From assembly GCA_030435675.1 (NCBI GenBank), contig CM059625.1, forward strand, positions 17,856,001-17,920,000: a stretch of 64,000 bases of DNA, read 5' to 3'. The position numbers were made by a program, and so were the translations under genes. Below, one piece after another: positions 12,482-25,385 of the stretch; position 1 is the first letter of the stretch, and every line of letters begins with the position of its first letter. This DNA is from Steinernema hermaphroditum. Its lineage: Eukaryota > Nematoda > Chromadorea > Rhabditida > Steinernematidae. Below the pieces are notes generated by a model. The model searched no databases. It saw nothing but the letters and a program-made list of their open reading frames with translations, and was not told where the DNA came from.

Positions 12482-12737
12482 CCTGAAGTGTTAACTCGGA
12501 CAGTGAAACAAGCCTGTGAAACAAATATTTCAATTCACTCGCGTGAAAACAAAGATGGCAATACTGTATGATGGCAAAACATTGATCACGATAAGTTTCC
12601 GACTTAAACGGATCCAAGGAGGTATTGAATCAAAGACTTGAGCATTTCATAGACCTCTCTAAGGCAACACAATCAACAACCAACAACATCAAATAACAAT
12701 GACTATAGAATTAATCTAGCTACCGCGTGTAAGATCT
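12482..12737 (-). other. intercistronic region SUV3 to mL41
   Basis: About 256 nt separate the SUV3 stop (12738) from the mL41 ATG (12481). The region ends in CACTTCAG immediately before GATG, a good trans-splice acceptor. Size and acceptor fit a nematode operon spacer. Confidence 0.55.
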
Positions 12738-15361
12738 CTACTCTTGGTTCGCTTTACTGTTCTCATCAGCTTTGCGCAGTTCTTGTTTAAGCTCTTCGAG
12801 CTCCTCAGGCGATAGCAGGTTCCTAACTGATTCCATAACTGATTTCCGTTTGCCTTAATAGTGGACATGAGATTATCGAGCAAACTCGTTGAATTACCCT
12901 GTCTTTTTGTTGTACTTTTCACATCTGCGTCAGCTTCGGACACCTCAGAAGTTTTCGACTGTGTGGTCTTCTGCACTGAAACGGGCTTCTTTCGCCTTAA
13001 GCTATTTTCAAGCAGCTCAATGATGTTGTCGACTCCATGTTCGATATATTCGTCGATCTGCCGACTGAACGCACGAACTTCATCACCTTCAGGGAACATG
13101 TCAGGATATCGAAGACTCAACCACAGATACAAATCAGTGATATCATAATCACTCTCAAGTTCGGATAATTCCGCAATTACGGTAGGCTTCTCCTTAGGCC
13201 ACTGCAGAAGATCAGAGTACAACCATTCGTAGGTTACAGGTTGGCCATTCGAAAATCGTCTAGCAATTTTTTTGAACGCCGCGGCCACTGGCTTGTCATC
13301 TGCATTGATTGGCGCCGTGCAAAAAGTGTAGCGGACCTAGAACTAATAAGTTACAAAAGCCAACGCAAAATACATACTTTCAGCGGTAATTGGATGTTGT
13401 CGATTTCCACTGCCAAGCTCTTGATCTGATCAACGGTACACAAAAAGAACTTCTCAGTCACAGAACACAATGACGTGAATATATCCAGCAAATTCACAAA
13501 TGATGCATGGGGTAGATGAAACGAAAACGTTTCAATCTGGTCGAACGTCGGTGCGATGCCAACCTTTGCAATGTCTGCAACCGGCTGCGACAAAATTTCC
13601 CGTAGGATACCGATGTCTTCATGCTTCAGCGTCATAGCCTACAAGTTGGCCACGCACTTCAGAAAAGGATTCACAATAAATTACTCGTCCATCGTCGAAA
13701 GCAGTGCCGTAACGGCCAGCACGTCCGGCAATCTGAAGGGCACTGTAGTTGGGGAGCAATTCATTATTTGGAGGTCTGGTTACTGAGTGGAATATTACCC
13801 TGCAAAGCATGACACAATTGTCGCACATCTCATGGCCATTTATAAACCTCTGAATATTCAAGTTCAAACCCATACCAATGGCATCGGTTGAAACGAGAAC
13901 TTTGGTAGGATCATCTGGATCGTTGAATTTGGCAGCTTGTGCAAGTTTTGTACCCGGCGGTAGGTCGCCGTAAATGACAGCAGGCTTCACACCTCGTTTT
14001 TCAAGCTTCCTTGTAGTATCGAAAATAGCGGCGCGAGAGAAACACACTATGCAATCACCATCCTAAATTAGCCGCTGATGTTTCGAAAATCCAGAATGCA
14101 AAAAGTACCTGTATATTTTCAAAACCACCTAAACCAAAGGTGTTAACTGTTAATGATGACTTGCGCTCGTACTCAAAGACGTCGACATGCTCTCCGATAG
14201 GATCGAGTAACTCGCGCACAATCGGAACAGCAGCTTTTTCTCCACACAGATGAACCTAAGATGGCAATGCTTACTCTATACACCTGATTAAAAGAACCTC
14301 ATCAGCAACCACTCCAAGCAATGCGCGTGTCCAAGCCCATCCGCGTTGTTCGTCGCGAAGCATTTGGATTTCGTCGATTACAGCTACATCAACTTTCATC
14401 TGAGTGGATAGCATCTCGACCGTTGACGATAAATGAGCTGACGGATGGTAATTGTCAGTGGCAAACAGGCGCTCTTCACCAGTAACCAAGTCACAATTAA
14501 CACCGAGCGAGTTGGTTTTGTGGAACACTTCACTAGCCAGCAACTTTAAAGGTCCACAGTAGACACCCGACTTCGAATTGGTAAAACGTTGCAGAGCTTG
14601 ATATGTTTTTCCGCTGTTCGTAGGACCTGCATGAAAAACAACCTTCCTGTGCAGGGTGCGTGCTTCTGGGTACCAGTTGTGCGGTTGCGTTAGATCAGAT
14701 ATGAGTCTGAGATCATCTATCGATTCCAAATGTGGAAACACTTTCTTAGCATGCGTTAGAAAGAACGGGAAAAGTGTATCTACGCTCTGATCTGCAAAAT
14801 GTGAATGTAAATCAACGAATGTTATAGGATCTCACCCACTAGAGTTAATGATATCACAGAACGTCACTTGAAGAGCTGCATCAAGAGGAGCGTCCAGGCA
14901 GTACGAGCGGAAATCAGTATAGGCTTTCTGATAAAGTCTGCTATTCATATGGTTCTCCACTGCCATCTGTCTCATAATTGGTTTTCTATAGAATTCATCC
15001 AGCTTGGAACCCTTGGCCTCCCGGGAAACATTTTCCATTCCATCGAACTGTAAACATGCACACAATAATAAAACAGCTCTAACGGAGCAACGAAAAAAAA
15101 CGCGGGCAAAGAGTAGGTTACCTCAAGAACAACTCCGTTTTTCGGACGCCGGACTGTTTGCGGTACAACTAACTCATCAATAGTCTTCTTTCTCTCGTGC
15201 ACATTTGCTTTCGTAAACAGACCGATCTTTTTACGAGTTCCATGTCTGCGGTGACCATTGTGAGTTGCGCTGCTCAGGTGGATTGCAGCAGCTGACGCTC
15301 TGGCTCGACCCAACGTTAGAGTCGCGCATAAGCGCACAGTTGACGTCGCTGCCGAGTGCAT
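12738..15361 (-). CDS. suv3: ATP-dependent RNA helicase SUV3, mitochondrial
   Basis: DExH-box helicase that unwinds RNA for the mitochondrial degradosome with PNPase. Nine exons: 15361-15122, 15047-14840, 14791-14298, 14255-14109, 14062-13848, 13799-13685, 13638-13378, 13336-12898, 12853-12738; 744 residues. Visible motifs are Walker A GPTNSGKT (205-212), CGPLKLLA (228-235), DEIQ (289-292), [11 protein letters not shown] in the second RecA domain, and QIAGRAGR (457-464), followed by the SUV3 C-terminal domain with DLYLWLS. The first ATG at 15361 begins a basic, Ser/Ala-rich mitochondrial targeting sequence; an acceptor TTTTTCAG about 32 nt upstream supports this start. The C-terminus is correct only if a 44-nt intron (12897-12854) is removed, giving [14 protein letters not shown]; without it the frame runs on into an unrelated tail. 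Two donors (GTTCTT after 14298, GTGGGT after 14840) are weak and were chosen to keep the conserved frame. Length is close to human SUPV3L1. Confidence 0.95.
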
Positions 15362-17670
15362 GCCTCTGCTGCGACCGATGTGCAACACACAGTCTGAAAA
15401 ACGACTATGCAATGTCTCGGTAAAGGAAATATTAAGACAATGTCATCTTTAAAGTTTCAAGGGAAATTTTTTAAACTTTACCACCAGAAGCAACGACCGT
15501 ATACTAAGTAAGAAATTGCAGGGGTAGCGTTGTAAGACCATCATTGTTTTTGCTTCATCTGCCTTGGAAGTGTGGAAAGCTATTTCTAAAACTAGCCTTG
15601 TCTAAGCTGCGCGACAGGTTAACTGAGCGGAAGTTGTGGAAAAAAGTAAGGTTCCCGCTGTGCAACAGGTTAACATCGGTCGAAGTTGACATCTGTGAGA
15701 TTAGGTTGAAAAAAATGAAAAGCGGCTGTGCAACAGGTTGACGCTCGCTTCGCTCGCTCGTTCGTCTGCAAAGCCCCTGCCCGCGCAGGCGAATCGTGTC
15801 GGGACCACCCGATTTCGCGATCTCCAACTTCCGCCACCATCAAAATTTTCTGTTTTGATGCATATCTCGCGATCTAAGGTGAATTTCAAAAATCCGCCAC
15901 GACTACACTCTGCAAAATTGATTCAGCTTTCAGATGATACTAAAATATTCCACAAATTCAAAAACCCTGAGGAGTTATTAACCGTCGCAACTTCACTGGT
16001 CGGAAAGTCAAAAACATTTTTTATCTTTTTTTCTTAATTTCTTGAGCGAAATCGAAGAAATCGCACTTTCTCTTTTGCACTTCAAAATGATACTAATACC
16101 ACTTCCATAAAATTTTTCTACGAATTTATTTTGAATTTTTATTGAAAAACCATAAAATCAGGCCTAACTCGGGCTCCTGACATGATTTGGGCCTAAAATT
16201 TTACACACTTGTAGTTACGCCCCTAGAGAAACCCTCCTTAAAATTTCATCTTCAACCCACAACGCCGCACCACCTAAGCACCCCCCTCTTACTGGACAAA
16301 AACTTCCCAACACACACATATATAGGGGGACCTTTTCGCTGCGATCCAAAACACAACGACTAGTGCGCAGCTGGGCCTTCTGAACGAAACAACCTACTGT
16401 CCAAGAATATTTCTGGGCTGGTACCAAACACCGAAGGCATTCAAACCATTCAACATTCAACCAAGGCACCGGACCTTCGGCAGAACTAATTACGTTTTGA
16501 CAACTGATGTAGACATGCGTAACGCTTACAATTCATGCTACCCCAATGAGTATAAAACATCAAACTAGGTGATCGATCAATTAACATTGTTATTTTCTCG
16601 ATTTCAATTTCGATTTCGCGGTGGTACGGAAGGTAACCTTCGGCGAGCATATCGTGACTACAGTTACGGACGAACCAATTGTTCACCATTTCCGTCATTC
16701 GAGTTTTGTTTTGTTTCCAGCAATTTGCATAGTGGCCTACCAGGAAGTTTCTATGTATGTTTTCGTTCCCTCTCTAAATGCATTATTCTGTACCAATATC
16801 GTTCCTTTTTGGGCTTTGACCGATCTCTTGTTGACAGCGGTGGATTAAATGACATTCCTGCATGAAAAACATTTCTGCATTGTTTACAGGGAGATCCACT
16901 GGTTGGAACCTCAGCATTTGCGTTCGTGGTTTGGTGACGCAACAGCATCTGTGAATCCCAAAAGGAGACACCCTCATACCCATCGCTTAACAACCGAGTC
17001 CTACTCGTACTATTGGTAACATTGCATTTTGGCAATAGCATGTGGTGCAGGTGCCAAAATAGTGCCAAAATACATAAACGTTAACTAATCCTCTGATTTC
17101 GTAAGCGATGCAGTCGGCTGCAGTTTCTTACAGTTTAAAGTCACAAGCGACGGCATCAGGTTTGAAATTGACCTCGCAATGTTGTTTTTCTGTGACAATT
17201 CGTGTACCGATTTCAATGTCGTCATCTCGAACACTCCGGAGAAGTTTAGAGATCGGAGTTCGTGGAATCTGCAATATTCTAAATTAATCAGAGTACAGTT
17301 GTTCGCTTTCGATTGGGACCTTTGACCCGCTTTTGACGGATTGTTGACATGTCGGCTGAATAAATCCTATCTTTTGGTATTTTTAGCGCGCTCGTAGATA
17401 TTTTCGCCTTTACGATGCGGAATTTCTCTCAGACAAGCATCATAAACATATTTAAGTCCTTTTGCCTGAGCCTACGCAAGAATTAATATTTATCTTAGTC
17501 TAGTTAATGACCTAATGAACAAGTTACTACCTTCGTTTATGTCTTTCATTACATAAGTAACTCAGTCATAAAAAATCGTTTCATATTTGTGTACCGTATA
17601 ATACTCAGGGAAATGCAAGTAAGGAAACTTCTTTTTTGTAGTTAAAAATAGGCATCTTTAATAACCGCAA
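15362..17670. other. no gene seen; degenerate repeats
   Basis: At 15600-15745 a loose unit containing GTGCAACAGGTTAAC recurs three times (near 15611, 15660 and 15727). From about 15760 to 16200 the sequence resembles non-coding transposon filler (TGCATATCTCGCGATC; similar wording occurs in the foldback element at 44180). Short frames on both strands have no domain. Confidence 0.45.
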
Positions 17671-17982
17671 TCAGTCTTTCATACATTTTAGCTTGTTGCG
17701 TATTGTCACTATGAAAGGGTTATCCCATTTGCATTCACTTTGCGCATCGCTATTTTGTTCGTTTCCTTCAAGGCCCCTCCCATTTACTTCCATTTGAAGT
17801 CGTGTCCGCATGTATCCAGCGTTAGCGCATTCCATATTTATCAACACATGTTGTCGAAAATTTGCCATTAGAAAGTTCAGGCATTCTGTAATTTGTGTGT
17901 CGCGATTGTTCGAAAAGTATTTTAAGTAGTTCGTGGGCGCATATAGGTGTTGGTCCAGCTCTACGGAATGTCTAATTTGCAT
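17671..17982 (-). CDS. weak candidate: hypothetical protein, 103 residues
   Basis: An ATG-initiated minus-strand frame (MQIRHSVELDQHLYAPTNYL..., ending KLKCMKD) with a charged, globular-looking composition. The frame stays open a little upstream without a clear acceptor, so it may be a last exon rather than a whole gene. No domain or family is recognised. Chance cannot be excluded. Confidence 0.25.
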   Translation of the reverse strand: MQIRHSVELDQHLYAPTNYLKYFSNNRDTQITECLNFLMANFRQHVLINMECANAGYMRTRLQMEVNGRGLEGNEQNSDAQSECKWDNPFIVTIRNKLKCMKD

Positions 17983-18739
17983 AGCGCACAATTTTGATCC
18001 TTCCAAGTAAGGAAGAGATAAAGATAGGACAATATTGGTCTCTTATCGTCTTAATCGAGCTTCACGTATTTTGTTTCTTTCAGCTATTCGACGCATCCAT
18101 CCTTCATCAACTAGTTTAAGCTGAACTCATGCGTGAGATTATTTGACTTTCTCAGGTTTGTTCTAACCTGCTGTTTTCAGCAACACCTATTTGCAAGAAC
18201 TCCATAGGTCATTCCATATGTGATATATGCAGTAATAGGTTATCAGTAATAGTGAAAGATACTCCCGCTCAAAAGAAAAAAAGCACAGCTGCGGCTGTCA
18301 TCGCATTTTATTACAGTATCATGCTTAATTTTTTTTCCACCAATACTTTTCTCTACGGAAGATGGAACAATGGCCATCATCAACTGGGCTCTGTACGCTC
18401 ATAGCATCACTGTTGAGACATAACCTTTTCATAAATTGGCGGAGCCACTACTTCGCTGTGACCACCCAGCTTTCATTTTTCTGCAAAGTGCAACGGAAAA
18501 AAGAAATCGCTCTCTGCTGTAACCTTGCGCCATTTCTTTTGTTAAATGTTATAAGGCTAGAAAACGATTATCGAGGCAACAACAAAGCCTATTCTCACGG
18601 GTACATTTCTGCACCTGTCAGATTGTGCTGTTATAAATACATATGCGATAATACGCAGAGAACCAGTTGTTTTCGCCAAATTCTTTATGCCACCATATGC
18701 AGGTGTAATCAAGCTTAAGGTTTCTATTTTGATGTATTC

Positions 18740-19123
18740 CTATTGTTTTTGGATACCATATTTAGAACGAGAACCAATGTTCAGCAGCGGTAACTCTACC
18801 GGCCATATTGGATTGGCGAACGTCGGTACTTCCAGTCGTGCGCGTTCAAGTTCTATGATGCTGTCACATTCAGTGTAAACGTGTTCTTTTGACAGACAGC
18901 AAGCTCTAGGTACAAATACGAAGTGTTTACTGCGTTTGGGAAGCAAACTGATTACTGTAAACATTCCGTTTTTGCTTCTGTGAGCTTGCACTGCTGCAGC
19001 TTCTAGGTGACCTTGCACTTTATGAACACTGATTACCAAAGTGCAAACGTCCGTCAACCAATTAAAATCACCGGGGTTTGCTTGAAGATACTCATCGCTA
19101 GATAGTAACGACTTCCTTCTCAT
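18740..19123 (-). CDS. weak candidate: hypothetical protein, 127 residues
   Basis: ATG-initiated minus-strand frame (MRRKSLLSSDEYLQANPGDF..., ending RSKYGIQKQ) with balanced composition, four Cys and no low complexity. There is no good acceptor near the start. A donor-like TATGGTATCC near the end leaves open that it continues in another exon. Not recognised; could be a decayed or lineage-specific gene. It may belong with the frame at 17671-17982, but I could not find a convincing splice link. Confidence 0.25.
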   Translation of the reverse strand: MRRKSLLSSDEYLQANPGDFNWLTDVCTLVISVHKVQGHLEAAAVQAHRSKNGMFTVISLLPKRSKHFVFVPRACCLSKEHVYTECDSIIELERARLEVPTFANPIWPVELPLLNIGSRSKYGIQKQ

Positions 19124-20376
19124 TTGCGCCGAATACAAAGGTCACCCGTGTACGTACGAAGATCAAAGCCCGTCTAGACGGTCTAACGTGGTTGAGTTGC
19201 AACCACGCCGTGTGCACTACGCTGCGTGATATTGAATAGGTGGGCGCCGCTGGATTTTCCTTTTCCGCTCTCTTATCTTATCAGAATGACCCCGGCGGTG
19301 GTTCGCATTGTTTCTAACTGTAGCCGTCATTGGTTCTCCTCGTCCTTGCATTTACCGGCCTCGCTGCGGTTTTATCACCTATGAAACTACACACAAATAA
19401 AAAAACAACCGCCAAAGCGAAACGGACTCATTAGATGCCCTTTCCTTTTGTGCCTGTTGTGGGTGGCCTCCTGGAGCTGGCAATTCTGTGAAAGGGGCGT
19501 GTTTCGAAATGGAGGAGGAACACGTGTGCCGCTATTCAAATAGTCATGTTTAGTTGCTGTTCGGATACTGGTCGTCTGAACAGTTTCTCCTCTAGTGTTT
19601 TTTTTTGTTTGTACTACGAGTCATATGTGCAATATTCGACTACTAATCAGTCCCGATCAAGTTGCAGGTTCCGCGTAGTTTGAGCTTTGCGATAGTGCGT
19701 ACTGATCGGTCCTAGTAATCAAGTTTTTTTTTCGTGAAGCAGAGTTCGTGTCTTGAATTTCGCTAATGTTGAGACTGATTTGATCGGTAGACTTTGGCAT
19801 ATTTACAATGGTGAGCTGCACATCATGTGATTGGTGAATGACCTGTCGCCTACTCATTGCTCTTCCACTCAAAACCACACTGATGGCAGGTGTACGGTCA
19901 CTCGTGAGGAGATGAGTCATTGCACTGAACTGGATGCAAGCAGATGACTGTTGAGGGGGGCGAGAGTGAAAACGCAGGGCTGCTCAAACGGTCACATTGC
20001 CATAGAGCAGTAAGATAATAATGACAGTGCTGGTGTTATAGTTGAGCTCTGTTGATGGTGTTGTTGAGGGGGACCGCCGAGATGAGGAGAGGGCGTGTTT
20101 ACCCTTCATAGTTGTGCCCTGTCACATCGACAAGCGAGCGAATGAGAGAAAACCGGATAAATCGATAGTTCAAAAATATTTTTACTCGAGCTGGACGTTC
20201 GCGTCGCCAGCAGGCAGGCGTTTTTCTGCAAAAAACAACACCCTCTCTTCTTAACTCCGCGTCGCTGCGTCTTTGTCGTCATGTTGCTTTATATATATAT
20301 GTTACGTTGCATCTATTTATAGAAAATCGAGCGAGTGATGGTATCACGCATGTATCTTCTGAATACATGTATTTAG
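19124..20376. other. upstream region of the nuclear receptor
   Basis: A minus-strand frame at 19657-19920 (87 residues from an ATG) has no domain or splice support. A TATATATATATG run lies near 20289-20300. The acceptor-like GTATTTAG touches the receptor ATG at 20377 and may be a trans-splice site. The promoter itself cannot be located by eye. Confidence 0.45.
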
Positions 20377-23300
20377 ATGATGGTCTCACCTTTATCTGTA
20401 ATGCCGTGCACTTCGCAACAAGTCGCTTTGATACTCTCAACCGCTCAAGCTGTAGCGCACCACCCTGGAGATTACCTTAAAATGGAACCTCTTTCCAACA
20501 GTTCCGAGTCGGTTTGCAGTGTCGAATCAACATCGCCGCCGGCGCAGGTTGCACCGGTCGTAGATCGACCCTCAACGTCTACCGTAAGACATTTACACAA
20601 ATACGAGTGCTATTGTTGATCCGGTGATTTTGAGGCAAGCTCCAACGCTCCATTGATCTCAGCAGCCATGGACGCGGCCGCTCACATGATGCCTGTTCCT
20701 CTTTGCTCTATATGTGGAGCAGATTCAACAGGAATCCATTTTGGAGTAGAAGCGTGCGCTGCTTGCTCAGCATTCTTTCGTCGCACGGTTGTTTTGAGCA
20801 AAAACTACGTTTGCACCAAGGGAGGCCACTGCTCTGTCACGAAAGGTTTGTTTTGTTTCCTTTCATACAGTATAGTTGGTGGCGCGCGCACTATACAGGT
20901 GCCCAGGTCATCCGCCTCTATTTTCTGCTTACCCTTTAATACTTAACGTAACGTTCGCTAGTATTTTTGTTTTTTTTGTATCACGCTGTTTACGTTCATG
21001 ACCTAACTGGCTGGTTGTTTGGTTGACTAGCTGGGCTATGTTTGCGTGTATGTGTTGTTGCGAAAGAGTATGGATTCGCCCTCCAGCCAACCAAGCTAAA
21101 AATAAGCACAACTTTGCTGCTTGTTTTGAATGTCCCCGAAAATTCGTAATGTTTTCTGCGTTTGAGGCCATGATTTTTGGTCGTTTAGCCCTGAAAGAGC
21201 CTGCGTGTTTGTACTGGTCGCCCTGCATCCGTCGACCACACACTGGTTCGCTCAATTGCTCCCATTGCGTTTCACTGCAAAAACACGCACTTGCACTCAA
21301 CTTGACCTTTTTGCGCTCTTTTAGATGCCCCCGGATCTCAGAAATGCCGCGCTTGTCGATTCCAGAAATGCAATGCCGTTGGTATGGACCGCTCAGGTAA
21401 GCAGCTTTCTACTTTAGAACATGAACAAAGTTGTTAATTTGCAAAATTGAAGTTCACCAATATTAATTGTTTAGTGCAGAGTGCAGAGTGCAGCTTGTCG
21501 TCCGCTCGCTATAGGCTTTTCAGGTCTTATTGAACAGATAGAGAACACGTAAATAGCTCACACTCTTTGCGAATACAAAAGTGCAAAATTCGTGCGACGC
21601 AAAGCGAATCAACGAGCAGAGACGGGCGTTGGAGTTCTTGTTTGTCCGAGGGGGGCAATTTCGAAACTCACTGTTGTTGCCACGGTAGAGGTACCCAGAA
21701 CTGTGGTTGTTTTCTGAAAAAAAAAACTGTTGGAAGCGAGAATGGACAATTGACGAATGTTCAGCAGAGAACAAAAGACACTTGTTTTTTTAAGTCGCAC
21801 AGTTGAAAACGTCTACCAGCCCTGTCTTCCACAATTCAAAGTGTCAACGTTAAAACTTTTCGAAGCGCATCGCAAACAACAACCAATTTCAAAAACTGAC
21901 ATCGACGAGAACGGGAGCAAAGACGAAGATCCAAATATTTTTTTCCTACGTTGCTTGTTGACACAGTTGGGACCAAATCGAGCAGATGATGCTGCATCTA
22001 AGGGGAAGACAGACGCAGATGGGCTTCCAGAATTAGAATTTGGGCTGTTGCCGATCAAACAGCAGTTACGGAAAGTAGGACTACCGTAATCGCGGAATTT
22101 TACAGTCGGCGCAAACTACAAGCTTTCAATCGTGCTACTCCTAATCGAGTACCGTAACCTAAAAATGAATCACGGTTGTTGTTTTTTCGAGAGTATTTGC
22201 GCTGTAATCGACAAAATCTGGAATTCATGTTTACATTCGTGTTGCTTCTTAGAATAGGAAACTTGTTTTGAATAAGAGTGATTTCCAGGGATAGAACACT
22301 AAATATATCCGCAGTGTAAATCACTAAACAACACAAAACAATTCACTATAACCTTAAACATTTGTAGCTGTTCAACATCGTCGGGACGCAATCGGAAGAT
22401 ACTCGACGTTGATCAAACGTGATAGTTCTAGTCCAACAGGTCAGCAATTGTGTACAAGATGGCCGATAATCCTACTTTAAACTTCAGGAGGCGTTTTTGC
22501 TCATTCCGACCCGTCTCTTACTCCGCCAAGTTCGAAATCTCCCCGACATGCTTTCCATTATCCGGTGCTCGATGAAGTCATATACCGCTATAAGATTCTA
22601 AACCAAAAGAGGAAATTGTTCTACTGCACTAACTCCTTAGGGAACGTCTTTGACGAACATTATGAACTGGTAGCAGTACTTGATGAAAGCAGCTTCACAA
22701 TTGCAATTTAGCAACCAAACGAATTAACCGATTTTGGCGAGTGCATGTACCAACTGTGGCGCATTGAGCCTCGATTATGTATTGACTTTATATCTTCGAA
22801 TCGGCACCTTTCCAAGCTTCCAGCTATTGACAAAGTGACACTGTTTAAGAACTTCGTTCTCATGTTTCAAGCTGTCGAAGAGCCTTATATGACATGGGCC
22901 AGTGGTGGTATTGAAAAGGATTGGTGGATGATGCCTAACAGGTAACGAAGCACCATTCTAACACATAGAACAGTATTGCAGGACATATATCGTATATGAA
23001 CGTGCTGATCACTACTTCACTCAACCTGCGATGAAAGCTCTAAACCTTGACAAATCGACGGCCGTCAAGTGAGTCCAAACTTTCACAAGGCGCTTTTGTT
23101 GTAAACAAAGCATATTCTATATTTGGAACAGTGATCTTTAGTCGGAAATTTGGTTTCAATCTGTTTTTCTCTAGTCGTGTTTTTTGTTTATCATTTCGTA
23201 ATATCTCCTTTGCCAATCCTCTAAACAACCCCTCGCACGAGGTCTTCGGGAGGGACCGACCGCATCACAGAACAACTTCCATGTTGCCGTAGAGCGAGGG

Positions 23301-24153
23301 AAGCAAAAAAACACTCTGGTACACACAAGGACGTTCACCTGGGTCCTCTAATTCGGACATAAATAATTAATGCTAGTGTTTTTTATTCCTGCGAATGAAA
23401 AAATATTACTAAGCATCAAACAAAGACGTAAGCTTTGTAATTGAGATTACGTCATAATTAAAGTCCTGCACAGCGTATTGCCGTTGATTTTGGGAAATGA
23501 ACGGTCTAAGCGGAATAATTTATATAATCTATTTGAAGGCAGATCTTCCACCAGGCAGTAAATTTATACGCTTTAATAAGAAAATCATTGAACGTTATTC
23601 ATTTTTCTTTTCTCGTCACGGTTAAAACCTGCTCTTTGCAAAAATATCGTTTTTTGCTATTTTCCATTCTTATGATCTTTGCGCTTCAGATTGTTTATAC
23701 CGTCATTTCAACACGCTATCGATTTGGTAGGCCGTCATATGGCTGCGATGAACATGACTGAAACAGAAATGATCGCGCTGAGCGCGCTCTTGCTTTTTGA
23801 TCCCAGTATGTCAAAACAACACTGTGCAACACACGAACAGCGTTTTCTTTAGCCTGTGGCGGTATCTCACAACCATCACGTGATATCCTGCAGAAACTAC
23901 GTGATCAACTGTTCAAAGACCTTATCAACTACTACGAGAACGAAGACGTCAACGTCGACGACCCCGAAACACGTTTGGGTAACATTATTCTCCTCATATC
24001 GGGCGTTAAGGTAATGAGCAATTGGCGTCCATGGAACATTGTTTTTCGTTTCAGCTACATGCTTTAAAAACAAGGGAAAACATGCAATTGTTGAAGATCT
24101 TTGATCTTGTCCCTCGTGACAAGCTCTTCGACGAAATCGTCGGAATCATATGA
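20377..24153 (+). CDS. nuclear hormone receptor (nematode NHR family)
   Basis: Ligand-regulated transcription factor. Ten exons: 20377-20583, 20635-20845, 21325-21396, 22368-22439, 22488-22669, 22712-22941, 22982-23068, 23690-23805, 23853-24010, 24055-24153; 477 residues. The N-terminus (1-92) is Ser/Pro/Thr-rich. The DNA-binding domain has finger 1 Cys at 93, 96, 110, 113 and finger 2 Cys at 129, 135, 147, 150, with the [13 protein letters not shown]-box style typical of the expanded HNF4-derived nematode receptors, then [15 protein letters not shown]. The ligand-binding domain follows from the fifth exon ([15 protein letters not shown]) to the end ([10 protein letters not shown]). An ATG at 20668 could start a shorter form, but using the acceptor TTTTGAG at 20634 keeps the frame from the 20377 ATG. 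The exact NHR orthologue cannot be named from the sequence alone. Confidence 0.94.
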
Positions 24154-25385
24154 GCAATCTACACAACCATGGCTTTAAACGGTTGCCCCACATCTTTCCA
24201 TGATCTACAATCTCACTCTGAAAGTCACTCATTCTTTCTACCCGCGTCAGGCCCTTCATCACTCCAAATTTTCTCCTCTCCAATCATGCCAGACTGCTCA
24301 AATCTCGAACAGCACAGTATATCCTTAGTTATCAAAATCCGTTTAGTCGTAGGAAAAGAGACTCTCTTTACGGGTATACTTCGTACAAGTGCTTGTACTT
24401 TCCACATTTCGCTCATCACTTTGCACTTGTTCAAGAAATCATCACTATTTGAGTAGTATAGTATTTATTTGTTCGATGCCCTGTTGATTCATTGGTCGTT
24501 TTATTTTTGTCATCGCTCCATTTTGCAATAAACCTCATTGAAAAGACTATTTTGTTTACAGTTAAGCAATTTCGAAATATGAGCCTCGGATGAAATCGAT
24601 GGGAATGCGAGGTGCCTGTGCGGTTTTGTGAGTTGTTTTTGATTTCTCGAATTTCACAAAAAAAAATGAGAAGGACAACAAATGAATGGGATTCGGACGT
24701 GTATACAACGCATATCGATCTTTATTGCATTGTATGTAGGAAACATTTCGGATATTTTAGAAGTAAAAAATAACTGTACGAAAGGAAAGAGTATCTTCTT
24801 TGCTGTAGAAGTTAATAACCACCTGAACTGAGGTTCGAATGAAGTGCGAGCTCATTGTTGTGCTAACGGGTCGTCCATTTCAGACCGAAATGACTGATGA
24901 ATGCTTATAGGTACTAGTACCGTCTTTTTTTACAGTGGAAATTCGTTGTTCTGCACGGTATTTTTTCTATTAGCGGCTTTGCAGCGTGCTCTTTCCAGAA
25001 AATGATGTTTCATTTATTTCTAACTTCTGGCAATGGGAAAGTTATCATGAATAGTGCTCGCCTAAGGCAACCACATTTAAAATCATGTAAAAAACATGCA
25101 GATCTGATGAGGTATCGCAGCTTACAAGAATACAAATAGCGATACACGGAAGCAGTCGTTGTCATTTTTTGCTGTCCCCTACTGTGTAACACCTATTTAA
25201 AACGGTGTCTATTGTTGTCAGTATGCAATCAGCGCAAGTGTAGTTGTGCATCGAGAGTATACGGGACAGTGCGATCAAATGTAATACCCGTAAACGCGCT
25301 CTGAAAATATACAAGATGAAAACCGCCCAGGATCTGACTTTGCGCTCGTCTCTACGTACTTTACACCCTAATGTGCGTTGCAATG
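24154..25385. other. 3' flank of receptor, then intergenic
   Basis: Includes the probable 3' UTR up to the AATAAA at 24527. Nothing gene-like is seen beyond that. Confidence 0.5.
24527..24532 (+). terminator. polyadenylation signal candidate for the nuclear receptor
   Basis: AATAAA occurs 374 nt after the receptor stop, preceded by T-rich sequence. It is the first canonical signal downstream on this strand that I noticed. Confidence 0.45.

Noticed and set aside
14972..15121. Read-through of SUV3 exon 1 into its first intron
   Set aside because: A strong GTAACC donor and TTTACAG acceptor remove it, and the intron translation has no SUV3 similarity.
21757..22089. 110-codon frame inside the third intron of the nuclear receptor
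   Set aside because: The receptor joins GMDRS directly to [10 protein letters not shown] across this intron as in other NHR proteins, so no exon is needed; an opposite-strand frame is equally open.
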